Source: Xanthocytophaga agilis
GTDB taxonomy: Bacteria; Bacteroidota; Bacteroidia; Cytophagales; 172606-1
Length of the DNA stretch: 64,000 bases
Assembly: GCF_030068605.1 (NCBI RefSeq)
Contig: NZ_JASJOU010000002.1
Location: 248,001-312,000, forward strand
Reading direction: 5' to 3'
The notes under the pieces were generated by a model. That model saw nothing but the letters and a program-made list of their open reading frames with translations. It had not been told where the DNA came from and ran no database searches. The first letter of the stretch is position 1, and every line of letters starts with the position of its first letter. The translations under genes and the position numbers were made by a program. This document shows, piece by piece, positions 25,204-33,715 of the stretch.

Positions 25204-27945
25204 TTATTCCTGTACAACTACTTTATAATGTTGTACAGTTCCTCCTTCCTGGGTAACTTTCAAGTAATACAAACCTGCAGCCAAGCCTTTTATATTTATC
25301 ATTTTTGTTCCCTCTCCTGCTTCAGACAATGGAACAGAGAGTTTTTGTCCTTGAAACGTATACATCTCAACAGAATAGCTGGTCGTTATACCAGATCGTA
25401 GAGATATAGCAACGCTTTCACGAGCCGGATTAGGATAGATTGTGAAAGTACGGCTTTCAGTTTCTGTATTTAGATTTGAGTCATTATCTATACGGGCAGA
25501 TTTCGTATCACAATCGTCTGTACATTCAGTAGCATCCACATTTAAACTTCCAATACCCTTCCACTCTGTTGCATTCTGTCTCAGACGAGCCTTTGTGGTA
25601 ATTGTTCCCTGATAGTAAAATTCTCCACTCAATCCGGAATCGGCATCCTGAGCATTGGCTCCGACTCCCAACTGAAATCCTGTATTCAGGTCTTTTGGTG
25701 CATGAGATACCTGCAATGTTCCTTCAATGCTTCCTTTTCCTTTCAAATAACTTTCACGAGCTGATAATGTCCAGTATGTCCAGTCAACATGCGTACGTTC
25801 TGCCACTTTTCGCGCTTCAGGTGTATTTGTCTTATACGTTCTCTGCAAGGAAGACCACTCTGACCAGTCTTGTGGTTTGACTAACTTGAGATATACATCA
25901 AACTGTACAGATCGATCTTCCTGACTCACAATAGTACCCACTACTTCTGCATAATCACCATGATCTGTTAACTGAGCCGGAGATTGCCAGACAAAACCCA
26001 GCGGGTTTTCATTGATCCCTCTATCAAATCGAATGGCCCAAGGACAGGTTAAACAACCCGGACGAATGATTTTCCATGGATAGAGCCAGTAAAATTTCGG
26101 CGGCAGAACAATAAATGAGTATCGTTCATAAGCACCCATATCCACCTTACTATTCTGGATGCGGGCATCACCGGCAAAATCAGTAGTAATACCTGCCAGA
26201 TTAGGTACTGCATTAGTACCTGCATTGATAACAGGAGATCCGTTGTTTACCCGCAATCCATCATCTGTAGTACCAGGAATATTATCGGCACCATCTACAT
26301 CTGCTGCATTGACAAATGAAGGAAATGCATCTTTATTATTGCCACCATCTGTACCTACACTGGCAATCCATCCGCCTCCGCTACCTCCGGAACCTTGTAC
26401 CAGACTATATGATACGGTATTTACATTTCCATCATTATACACCTGCTGCCCACTGGAAACAGCCGTGTTACCATATAAAATTGAGTTCTCAATTCGGGAA
26501 GTCAGAATCTCTATACCTGAAGAAACATATCCGTCGTTAGATAAAGCACCTCCTCTATTCGCTGAATTTCCATAGAACGTAGCATTGGTAAACTCTGTAC
26601 GTATTTCTGGAGAAAACCCTGAAGGTGGACTGATTACCCGTGTAAAATTAGCCACTGCTCCACCATCGTTCTGAGCATGATTGCCAGCAAATACACAATT
26701 AATATATTTTACTCTCAAAATCCCTGCATCATTCAAATGTACTGCAGCACCTCCCCATGCCATTACATTTCCTTGCGCAACATTATTATAAAAACCACAA
26801 GCAATAAATACCGGCTTGGAAGCTCCCAATGTGGTTGTCTGAGGATCATTGGTAGACATATATACAGCACCCCCACCGCCTCCTTCATACGCTCCGGTAG
26901 GATTACCAGTAGCAGAATTTCCAATAAATATACAACGTCGAAAACCAGCCTTTGTAGTAGCCATATTGACAGCACCTCCGGAACCTGGACGAGTTGTCCC
27001 ATCTTCAGAAATTACAATGGCTTGATTGTTAACAAACTTACAGGTATCTATCCGTGTACTGTCACCAGTAAGTGCCAATGCGCCTCCTCTGCGATATGCC
27101 TGATTTCCGGTAAACTCACACTGACTGATTACTGCCCAATACTTTCCTTTCTGGAAAGAACCCAGAAAAATTGCGCCACCAGCAAAGTTTGCTTTGTTTT
27201 GTATAAATTTACATTCCCGTATCTGAGATTCCATAGTCACGAAGACAGTGCCGGGTGTTGTATAAAAGCCTGCACCTTCAGATTCTGCATAGTTCCCCTG
27301 AAATGTACAATGAACAATAGTAGGACTGCTGGCATTTTGTGGTGCGCTGATTTTATTATACCACCCTGCCCCATCCAGATTAGGAGAATTAGTATTGGGA
27401 GGTGATGCTATATAAGCTCGTCCTGCAGTAATGATAAACCCATCCAATAAAGTAGTTGCTGCTACATTGGCAGTATATACCACATGATATGCATTGTTGC
27501 CAACAATATCTGTCCAACTTTCTGCAATAGCATTCGCATCCAGATTGATATCATTGTTATCAATATCTCCACTAAGAATAGTCCGGTTTAGTGTCCAGTT
27601 ACGTTCAACGAGAGATACTTCAGTTCCAATAAAGCCACCATACAGTTTCACTCCGTTAGGCAATGAAAATGTAACCTCGCGTATATTACTTCCACCACTG
27701 GCATCAAAGTCTATTTGTACAGATGGTTTATAGACGCCTGCTGCTACCCAGATTTCATCTCCAATTACAGCAGTGGCAAGTGCGCTTTGGAGGCTGGTGT
27801 AGGCATTTGTCCAACTGCTACCATTATTAGCTCCAACAGCGCTGGATTTCACATAAATAGTTGCTCCCTGAACAGCAAAGATTGCCATCCAACATAGGAA
27901 TAATGTACCTGCTTTTTTCCAGAGGTTGTTTTTGTAGTTTTCCAT
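25204..27945 (-). CDS. secreted right-handed beta-helix protein with T9SS type A sorting domain
   Basis: The 913-residue protein begins with a signal peptide (to about residue 28, ...VQGA). IYVKSSAVGANNGSSW and NAYTSLQSALATA open a polymorphic-outer-membrane/choice-of-anchor-Q type beta-helix. Repeated coils such as NQAYRRGGALAL, GGAIFLGS and NDGGAVANF run to about residue 600. An unassigned region follows. The last about 75 residues (FTIYPNPARESVAISL, LAAGLYYLKVTQ, HYKVVVQE) are a type IX secretion sorting signal, so the protein should cross the outer membrane and be cell-attached or released. It may bind or degrade polysaccharide, but no catalytic motif is visible. Confidence 0.85.
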   Translation of the reverse strand: MENYKNNLWKKAGTLFLCWMAIFAVQGATIYVKSSAVGANNGSSWTNAYTSLQSALATAVIGDEIWVAAGVYKPSVQIDFDASGGSNIREVTFSLPNGVKLYGGFIGTEVSLVERNWTLNRTILSGDIDNNDINLDANAIAESWTDIVGNNAYHVVYTANVAATTLLDGFIITAGRAYIASPPNTNSPNLDGAGWYNKISAPQNASSPTIVHCTFQGNYAESEGAGFYTTPGTVFVTMESQIRECKFIQNKANFAGGAIFLGSFQKGKYWAVISQCEFTGNQAYRRGGALALTGDSTRIDTCKFVNNQAIVISEDGTTRPGSGGAVNMATTKAGFRRCIFIGNSATGNPTGAYEGGGGGAVYMSTNDPQTTTLGASKPVFIACGFYNNVAQGNVMAWGGAAVHLNDAGILRVKYINCVFAGNHAQNDGGAVANFTRVISPPSGFSPEIRTEFTNATFYGNSANRGGALSNDGYVSSGIEILTSRIENSILYGNTAVSSGQQVYNDGNVNTVSYSLVQGSGGSGGGWIASVGTDGGNNKDAFPSFVNAADVDGADNIPGTTDDGLRVNNGSPVINAGTNAVPNLAGITTDFAGDARIQNSKVDMGAYERYSFIVLPPKFYWLYPWKIIRPGCLTCPWAIRFDRGINENPLGFVWQSPAQLTDHGDYAEVVGTIVSQEDRSVQFDVYLKLVKPQDWSEWSSLQRTYKTNTPEARKVAERTHVDWTYWTLSARESYLKGKGSIEGTLQVSHAPKDLNTGFQLGVGANAQDADSGLSGEFYYQGTITTKARLRQNATEWKGIGSLNVDATECTDDCDTKSARIDNDSNLNTETESRTFTIYPNPARESVAISLRSGITTSYSVEMYTFQGQKLSVPLSEAGEGTKMINIKGLAAGLYYLKVTQEGGTVQHYKVVVQE

Positions 27946-28214
27946 AGTCTAGTAACAAAGATTCAATTTTATGATTTAAACATCTGAATCTTAGTATGTT
28001 GAGCGTATATGTAGTAAACAGAAAGAAAAAAGATCCTTGCTATTGTACAATTTACTGGACAAGACATATCTTAACCTCGTAAGCCTTGTAGTTACTAATG
28101 GCAGGATATTTTTATAGTAAAAGTCAAGCTCCGAGATATTCACTTGCACTCATAAATTATTAACAAATTCATAATCAAATAATTATCTATAACAGGCAAA
28201 AAAAACCAAGAAAA

Positions 28215-28230
28215 ATATCGCACACGATAT
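28215..28230. promoter_or_regulatory. palindrome 1, candidate OhrR operator
   Basis: ATATCG-CACA-CGATAT, a perfect six-base inverted repeat around four bases. It is 72 nt upstream of ohr and 33 bp (three helical turns) centre-to-centre from palindrome 2. Confidence 0.55.
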
Positions 28231-28247
28231 AAAAAACAACTTACTTT

Positions 28248-28263
28248 GTATCGTGAACGATAT
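28248..28263. promoter_or_regulatory. palindrome 2, candidate OhrR operator
   Basis: GTATCG-TGAA-CGATAT has the same TATCG-N4-CGATA core as palindrome 1. A further half site CGATAT is at 28273-28278. A -7-like TTACTTTG (28241-28248) abuts it, so a bound repressor would cover the promoter. Confidence 0.55.
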
Positions 28264-28286
28264 AAAATCAAACGATATACAAAGTC

Positions 28287-28700
28287 ATGAAAACAATTTA
28301 TGAAACCAAAGCCACTGCTACAGGTGGTAGAAACGGGAAAGTTTCAACAGAAGACGGAATACTCAATCTGGAAGTGCGGATACCTAATTCGATGGGAGGT
28401 AACGGAGGCAATTATACTAATCCTGAACAATTATTTGCGGCAGGTTATGCTGCCTGTTTCGATAGTGCGTTACAATTTGTCGCACGTAGCCAGAAATTAC
28501 GTATAGAAAGTCAGGTAACAGCTACCGTAGGTCTTCAGTCATCCGAGACAGAGGGCATAACTCTTGTAACGGCATTGGAAGCAGATATTCAGGGTGTAGA
28601 CAGAGAAGTAGCGCAACAATTATTGGAAAAAGCACATGCTACCTGTCCTTACTCAAGAGCTATCCATAGTAATGTGAACGTTTCTGTAACGCTAAAATAA
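28287..28700 (+). CDS. ohr: organic hydroperoxide resistance protein (Ohr/OsmC family)
   Basis: The 137-residue protein is full length for Ohr and has both redox cysteines: peroxidatic Cys57 in GYAACFDSAL and resolving Cys120 in HATCPYSRA. The N-terminal YETKATATGGRNGKV is typical of the Ohr rather than the OsmC branch. It reduces organic and fatty-acid hydroperoxides using lipoylated proteins. It is first in a co-directional set with a DoxX-like protein (7 nt later), a glutathione peroxidase (8 nt later) and an ohrR regulator, with two matching palindromes upstream. Confidence 0.95.
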   Translation: MKTIYETKATATGGRNGKVSTEDGILNLEVRIPNSMGGNGGNYTNPEQLFAAGYAACFDSALQFVARSQKLRIESQVTATVGLQSSETEGITLVTALEADIQGVDREVAQQLLEKAHATCPYSRAIHSNVNVSVTLK

Positions 28701-28707
28701 ACAGATT

Positions 28708-29157
28708 ATGAAAGCCAATCCACACATAACACGAGAAGATCAAACCAGCACTGTACAGACGGTATTTCGCATACTGCTGGGACTTAATCTCGCATTTGCA
28801 GGAATTGGACATCTTACCTGGGCACGAGTTGAATTTCTGGCACAAGTCCCAACCTGGCTGCCAGTAAATGGAGATTTAGTAGTGATTTTATCAGGAATTG
28901 TAGAGGTTGCATTAGGTCTTGCATTGATCTTTCTGGGTAAATACCGTACAATGGTAGGGTGGATAGTTGCTTTATTTTTTGTTCTTGTGTTTCCGGGAAA
29001 TATATCTCAGTATGTAAATAAAATAGATGCTTTTGGATTGAATTCGGACAAAGCTCGCCTGATCCGCTTGTTCTTCCAGCCTGTTCTGGTAATCTGGGCA
29101 TTGTGGTCTACAGGTGCTTGGAGCAGTTGGAGAAAAAGCAGACAATCCACTAACTAA
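28708..29157 (+). CDS. DoxX-like integral membrane protein
   Basis: The 149-residue protein has about four membrane segments. [20 protein letters not shown] followed by [13 protein letters not shown] and [19 protein letters not shown] fits the DoxX/MauE-like family of small quinone- or redox-linked membrane proteins. Its precise role is unknown. Its tight spacing to ohr and to the peroxidase gene suggests co-expression under peroxide stress. Confidence 0.75.
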   Translation: MKANPHITREDQTSTVQTVFRILLGLNLAFAGIGHLTWARVEFLAQVPTWLPVNGDLVVILSGIVEVALGLALIFLGKYRTMVGWIVALFFVLVFPGNISQYVNKIDAFGLNSDKARLIRLFFQPVLVIWALWSTGAWSSWRKSRQSTN

Positions 29158-29165
29158 AAACTTAT

Positions 29166-29651
29166 ATGAGCAATACGCCATTTTATCAGTTGTCTGCCCG
29201 CAGTTTACAGGGTAAGGACATATCTATGGATACCTATAAAGGAAAAACTGTTCTGGTAGTAAATACAGCTAGCCAATGTGGTCTTACGCCTCAGTTTGAA
29301 GGACTTGAAAAACTATATGAGAAATACAAAGACCGAGGTCTTGTCATTCTGGGTTTTCCCTGTAATCAGTTTGGCAATCAGGAGCCTGGAGATGAAAAGT
29401 CTATTGCAGAAGGTTGTGTCATCAACTATGGTGTCACATTCCAGATGTTTCATAAAATAGAGGTAAATGGAACAGATGCTCATCCTGTTTTTAAATACCT
29501 GAAAAAAGAACTTCCGGGATTATTAGGAGGACGCATCAAATGGAACTTTACTAAATTTTTGATCGATAAAAATGGGAAGCCAGTCAAACGATTTGCTCCT
29601 ATTACCAAACCGGAAGCCATTGAAAAATACCTGGAAAAGATTTTTCAGTAA
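29166..29651 (+). CDS. glutathione peroxidase-type thiol peroxidase
   Basis: The 161-residue protein has the Gpx fold: peroxidatic Cys in [16 protein letters not shown], the Gln of [13 protein letters not shown] and the Trp of KWNFTKFL form the usual catalytic set. The Cys in [14 protein letters not shown] is in the place of the resolving cysteine of thioredoxin-dependent members such as BtuE. It is a cysteine, not a selenocysteine, enzyme. It has no signal peptide and should act in the cytoplasm next to Ohr. Confidence 0.92.
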   Translation: MSNTPFYQLSARSLQGKDISMDTYKGKTVLVVNTASQCGLTPQFEGLEKLYEKYKDRGLVILGFPCNQFGNQEPGDEKSIAEGCVINYGVTFQMFHKIEVNGTDAHPVFKYLKKELPGLLGGRIKWNFTKFLIDKNGKPVKRFAPITKPEAIEKYLEKIFQ

Positions 29652-29723
29652 ATTTGTCTGTTTATAACACCCAGCTTTCCAAATCATAGAGAGCTGGACA
29701 GATATCTAATAGTTGCTAAAAGT

Positions 29724-30182
29724 ATGATAGAAGAGCACTTAAAACTTGAAAATCAACTCTGCTTTCCTTTATATGCAGCATCCCGCTTGATTACAAGAGA
29801 GTACCAACCATTTCTGGATGAGCTAGGAATAACATATCCTCAATACCTGGTTCTGCTGGTTTTATGGGAGAAGGATAAAATTACAGTCAATGAAATCCGG
29901 CAAAAGCTGATTTTAAATACCAATACAGTGACTCCTCTTTTGCAACGTATGGAAGGCATGGAACTGCTTCAACGCACGCGTTCAGAAGAAGATGAAAGAA
30001 AAGTAATTGTTGCCCTTACAGAAAAAGGTAGAGCCTTACAACAACAAGCCAGCACCATTCCCGGAAGACTAATGTCTTGCCTAAGCTCTGAAGAATTAAA
30101 TCTGCAGGAGTTAGTTGATTTAAGAGACAAACTACATCATCTTCTGGATTTTCTTCTTAACAAGAATCAATCTATGGATTAG
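29724..30182 (+). CDS. ohrR: MarR family peroxide-sensing repressor, OhrR type
   Basis: The 152-residue winged-helix regulator has the OhrR N-terminus LKLENQLCFPLYAASRLI, where Cys13 matches the sensing cysteine of OhrR, and then FLDELGITYPQYLVLLVLWE. The wing sequence RTRSEEDERKVIVALTEKGR is standard MarR. In the family, oxidation of this cysteine by organic peroxides releases DNA and turns on ohr. It is the last gene of the ohr set, 72 nt after gpx with a weak hairpin between. The palindromes before ohr are the likely targets. Confidence 0.92.
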   Translation: MIEEHLKLENQLCFPLYAASRLITREYQPFLDELGITYPQYLVLLVLWEKDKITVNEIRQKLILNTNTVTPLLQRMEGMELLQRTRSEEDERKVIVALTEKGRALQQQASTIPGRLMSCLSSEELNLQELVDLRDKLHHLLDFLLNKNQSMD

Positions 30183-30249
30183 ACTAAAGCCGCAGTATGT
30201 ATATTCTAGTCTATATGTGAGCAATATTTATTCTCTACAGGAATGTTGC

Positions 30250-30612
30250 TTATAACTCATAAGCAACATCGCTCAAGTGAGTGTGTTTAAAATTGTCATT
30301 GTATTTAAGGCCAAAACCTAGCATACGATCAAATGCTGCGTGCGCTACAAGTAATGCTCCAGATGCAATCAGTATATCATTATGTAAAAAATAACCTATC
30401 AAACTCAAACTGATTGCAATGCCTTTGTGATGAAACAAATTGTATGTCAATGCACCAACACGCGTATTGACTATATACCCCAACATTCCCAGATCAGGAG
30501 CGAAAAACAATAAAAACCAAACCCAGGCAGACAAACCAAGATTATAGATTGAAAGGAAATAGACAGCAGCTATAAACATAGCGATTTCTTCAAGTTTGAT
30601 AGTAAGTTTCAT
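30250..30612 (-). CDS. DUF4260 family membrane protein
   Basis: The 120-residue protein has three to four membrane segments and the DUF4260 motifs FFAPDLGMLGYIVNTRVGA, YNLFHHKG and the C-terminal AHAAFDRMLGFGLKY followed by DNFKHTHLSDV. The conserved His and Asp residues suggest a metal or proton function, but none has been shown. It converges on ohrR with 67 nt between. A -7 element lies upstream. Confidence 0.85.
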   Translation of the reverse strand: MKLTIKLEEIAMFIAAVYFLSIYNLGLSAWVWFLLFFAPDLGMLGYIVNTRVGALTYNLFHHKGIAISLSLIGYFLHNDILIASGALLVAHAAFDRMLGFGLKYNDNFKHTHLSDVAYEL

Positions 30613-30648
30613 GATGAGTATCTGTTAGTTGACTGATTATTGATATGA

Positions 30649-30656
30649 CAAAGCTA
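30649..30656 (-). promoter_or_regulatory. putative -7 element of the DUF4260 gene
   Basis: The minus strand reads TAGCTTTG, a full TAnnTTTG match, 37 nt before the ATG. A TTTG lies 27 nt further upstream, somewhat too far. Confidence 0.45.
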
Positions 30657-30767
30657 ACAGACTCACTTCAGAAAAATCGTTAACAAAAGATAAGAAATCG
30701 TTTTGTCTGGAAATCGGTATGCATAACAAGGTTCTTTATCCGAACAAAATTCTCATTAGAACAATAC

Positions 30768-31553
30768 TCACTGGAAGGAGTATCTTCCTTTGGTATCCAC
30801 ACTCACTTTAGGCAACGTTTTCTTGTTCTCAAACCATTCATAACCAGGTTTCAGATTTTTCCAGAATGCCAGTAAAGAAGGATCATCCAAGGTAGTTACC
30901 TGAAGAGAATCCCAGGATGAATCATTGAGTTTTGAAGGAAAAATATGCACAGGCACTAGCCCTTGTCCAGCATTTTTAGCTTCTACAAACGCAATATAGA
31001 TCTCTTTAATCATAGGATCGGTCATTGCCATACATCCAATGCTGACACAATTACCGTGAATAAAAATATCATCACCCGGATGTTTTTTATCTGATAAGAT
31101 TCGATCTGAAGCATTAGGGTAGTTAATTCCTAGTGACAAATGAAAATTGCTCACAGGATTCCATCTATTGATAACATAAAATCCTTCGGGCACCTGATAA
31201 TCTCCCAGTTTGCGTTTAGGTCCCAGTTCACCAGACGCAGAGCATATTTTATAAGTTTTGAGTAGCTGAAAAGTTTTATTTGCGCCCTTCTCTTTAGCCC
31301 ATAACTCCAGTTGCTTTTCTTTCTTAAAAACCCTCAAAAAAATCTCCGATTGATTTATTGTCAATCCTTTATCTGAAAACAATTTCTGTGTCACTGTTTC
31401 TTTTTCCTCATAGGCATCTTTTACCCGCTCAAACTCAAGCTGAGTAGTTTTAAAACTTTTAGCAGGGATAGCACTACATAGAAGCAATGTGGTAGCAATA
31501 ACTAACACTCCTCCCAATGTAAAAAGAACCCAAACATTTGATCTGGTTTTCAT
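30768..31553 (-). CDS. L,D-transpeptidase family protein (YkuD/YafK-like)
   Basis: The 261-residue protein starts with a single hydrophobic helix (residues about 9-30), either a signal anchor or an uncleaved signal. The YkuD catalytic motif is intact: IFIHGNCVSIGCMAMTD (His about 166, Cys about 174). Surrounding GELGPKRKLGDYQVPEGFY and PVSNFHLSLGINYPN are typical of the YafK/DpaA-like branch, which acts on peptidoglycan or lipoprotein-peptidoglycan links. It begins 32 nt after the sialate esterase stop, so the two genes are probably co-transcribed. Confidence 0.9.
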   Translation of the reverse strand: MKTRSNVWVLFTLGGVLVIATTLLLCSAIPAKSFKTTQLEFERVKDAYEEKETVTQKLFSDKGLTINQSEIFLRVFKKEKQLELWAKEKGANKTFQLLKTYKICSASGELGPKRKLGDYQVPEGFYVINRWNPVSNFHLSLGINYPNASDRILSDKKHPGDDIFIHGNCVSIGCMAMTDPMIKEIYIAFVEAKNAGQGLVPVHIFPSKLNDSSWDSLQVTTLDDPSLLAFWKNLKPGYEWFENKKTLPKVSVDTKGRYSFQ

Positions 31554-31585
31554 AGCAATTGTAGTATGTATTTTTCTCTTAATCC

Positions 31586-33568
31586 TTATTTTGCATTAAA
31601 TGTGAGTCCCTGCCATTGATCTGTGCGAAACGGAGAAGCAGGCAACCCTTCTGCATTGTAGAGATTACATCCTTCCGGATTATCAGCCCAAGCATAACGT
31701 ACAGCTGTTGGCTTTGGGACCATCTCAGACCAGACAACCACGGTATTGCTATCAATTCGTGCATTAGCCCAGTAAAACTTTTTATCATATCCAGCTATGG
31801 CAAATCCTTTCAGTGCACCATTCTTGGATTTAAGTCCACCTGAGGCATTGTCAAAAAGAATATGAATTTTATTGTTTTCGATAGTCATGGACTTATACAA
31901 AGGCCCAAATGCATTTACTACCGTCGAATCTTTGTAAGCTACCTTACGAGCTGCCAGAAACAAACGCTTTCCTACATCCAGCTTATTTCGGGGATGAATA
32001 TCGTTTGCATCCCCTATATCAATGCTCACCACCATACCAGTGTTGGGTTCGTTTAATGTAAAGGTTTGTGCTTCTCGCAGTTCTGCCCAGTCACTTTCAC
32101 CAGGCTGAGGAGTAGCAGCCTTATAATTGGCTAGTTGTACAAATAAGAAGGCAAAGTCATCTTTTTGCTTCCAGGCAGCACGCCAGTCCCGTATCAATGC
32201 AGGAAAAAGATTTCTATACTGATACGCTCGTGTTGCATTGGATTCACCCTGATACCAGATTACACCTTTGATAGTATAAGGAATGACAGGCTCAATCATT
32301 CCATTAAATAGCACTCCTGGTGAGTTCTGATCCCGCAATTCGGTTGGATATTTGGGCATACGACTTACATCTACTGCAGTCTTATATTTCCATTCGCCAG
32401 CCAGAGAAACTGAATAATAAGGTGACAATATCTTCAAATCAGCCGGATTACCCCATATGCCTCCATTACCATGTGTATCATTCACCCGAACAACAATTAC
32501 ATTTCTGCCTGCTTTAACCAACTTACCAGGTATAGTGTATTTTCTAACTTGATTGGCTTCTTTGGTCTCTCCAATCTTTTCTCCATTAAACCAGGTAATA
32601 TCTTCATTATCTATTTTCCCCAGACATAACGTCAATGTTTGCCCTGCTTCTGATCGGGGTATTTCAATTTCTTTGCGGAACCAGGTTACACCATCATATC
32701 CTCCCAATCCAGCCGTTTCCCAGTAGCATGGAAGCTTCATAGACTTCCAGGTTTCTTCATCTTTTATTTTTTTCTCATACCAGGGTCTTTTACCTGTATA
32801 CCCTCTATCTAGTTTAGGCACAGTTTTCTTCCATGCTTCCAGACGCGTAGTATATGCAGTTGACAATTCTGTCAGATTGATAGTACATTTATCAAGCTTC
32901 TCTGCGGCATCTTTAAACTCTGGAAACTGCCTCAACGTAGTTGTACTAACCCACGCTTCAGCAGGTGTTCCTCCCCATTCCGCCTGAATAATTCCAACGG
33001 GTACATTATGGGTTTTGAATGCATCACGAGCAAAGAAATAGGCTACCGCTGAAAATTTACCTGCTGTTTTTGGAGAACATGCCTGCCATCCTTCCGACTC
33101 AAAATCAGTTTCTGCTTGCCCTGAAATGGTATTTTTCACATCTATAAATCGAATATCAGGATAATTGGCATTGGCGATTTCAATCTGGTGATTAGTTACT
33201 TTATCTGCTAGCTTCCATTCCATATTAGACTGTCCAGATGCCAGCCAGACATCCCCAATCATTATATTACGGATCTTAAGTGTATTCTTCCCAAAGATCT
33301 CCATTTCGTAGGGCCCACCGGCAGGCAATGGAGGTAATGAAATCACCCATTCGCTGTTTTCATCCGGCAATGCAGCATAAATACGATTCATGAATACAAC
33401 AGTCACCCGCTCTACCCGTAATGCAGTACCAAATATATTTACTCGGGTATCTCTCTGAATAATCATATTATCACCAACCAATTTAGGCAGATGAACTTCT
33501 GCAGATAGGCGAAAGCTATTCAGCAGAAAAAATACAACAAATACTGAGGCGGTAAAACATTTATTCAT
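31586..33568 (-). CDS. sialate O-acetylesterase family protein
   Basis: The 660-residue protein has a signal peptide (to about residue 23). The SGNH-esterase blocks are GDVWLASGQSNMEWKLA (Ser about 113), GVIWYQGESNA and VSIDIGDANDIHPRNK with the catalytic Asp-x-His. Between them, about residues 270-400, a galactose-binding/jelly-roll segment (WFRKEIEIPRSEAGQTL to NGGIWGNPADL) is inserted, as in Bacteroides members. These secreted enzymes take acetyl groups off sialic acids or acetylated plant sugars. It is upstream of the L,D-transpeptidase gene. Confidence 0.9.
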   Translation of the reverse strand: MNKCFTASVFVVFFLLNSFRLSAEVHLPKLVGDNMIIQRDTRVNIFGTALRVERVTVVFMNRIYAALPDENSEWVISLPPLPAGGPYEMEIFGKNTLKIRNIMIGDVWLASGQSNMEWKLADKVTNHQIEIANANYPDIRFIDVKNTISGQAETDFESEGWQACSPKTAGKFSAVAYFFARDAFKTHNVPVGIIQAEWGGTPAEAWVSTTTLRQFPEFKDAAEKLDKCTINLTELSTAYTTRLEAWKKTVPKLDRGYTGKRPWYEKKIKDEETWKSMKLPCYWETAGLGGYDGVTWFRKEIEIPRSEAGQTLTLCLGKIDNEDITWFNGEKIGETKEANQVRKYTIPGKLVKAGRNVIVVRVNDTHGNGGIWGNPADLKILSPYYSVSLAGEWKYKTAVDVSRMPKYPTELRDQNSPGVLFNGMIEPVIPYTIKGVIWYQGESNATRAYQYRNLFPALIRDWRAAWKQKDDFAFLFVQLANYKAATPQPGESDWAELREAQTFTLNEPNTGMVVSIDIGDANDIHPRNKLDVGKRLFLAARKVAYKDSTVVNAFGPLYKSMTIENNKIHILFDNASGGLKSKNGALKGFAIAGYDKKFYWANARIDSNTVVVWSEMVPKPTAVRYAWADNPEGCNLYNAEGLPASPFRTDQWQGLTFNAK

Positions 33569-33703
33569 AGGGTTACGGTATATGGTTTGTATCTGATTAG
33601 TAGCTAGATAGATAGAAATGTAAACGTTAGTACTCTTTTGCCGGATCTGATCAACTCTTCAAAGCGATATACGAACTCAGGTATATTTCCTGCAAAAAAA
33701 CAC

Positions 33704-33711
33704 TAATTTCG
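33704..33711 (+). promoter_or_regulatory. possible -7 element directly before the GHMP-like gene
   Basis: TAATTTCG is one mismatch from TAnnTTTG and ends 4 nt before the ATG at 33716. If used, the transcript would be nearly leaderless. No -33 element was seen. Confidence 0.3.
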
Positions 33712-33715
33712 CACT

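Noticed and set aside
26159..27405. Long plus-strand frames (138 and 242 codons) opposite the T9SS beta-helix gene
   Set aside because: They are antisense to a repeat-rich coding gene, lack family motifs and are explained by its base composition.
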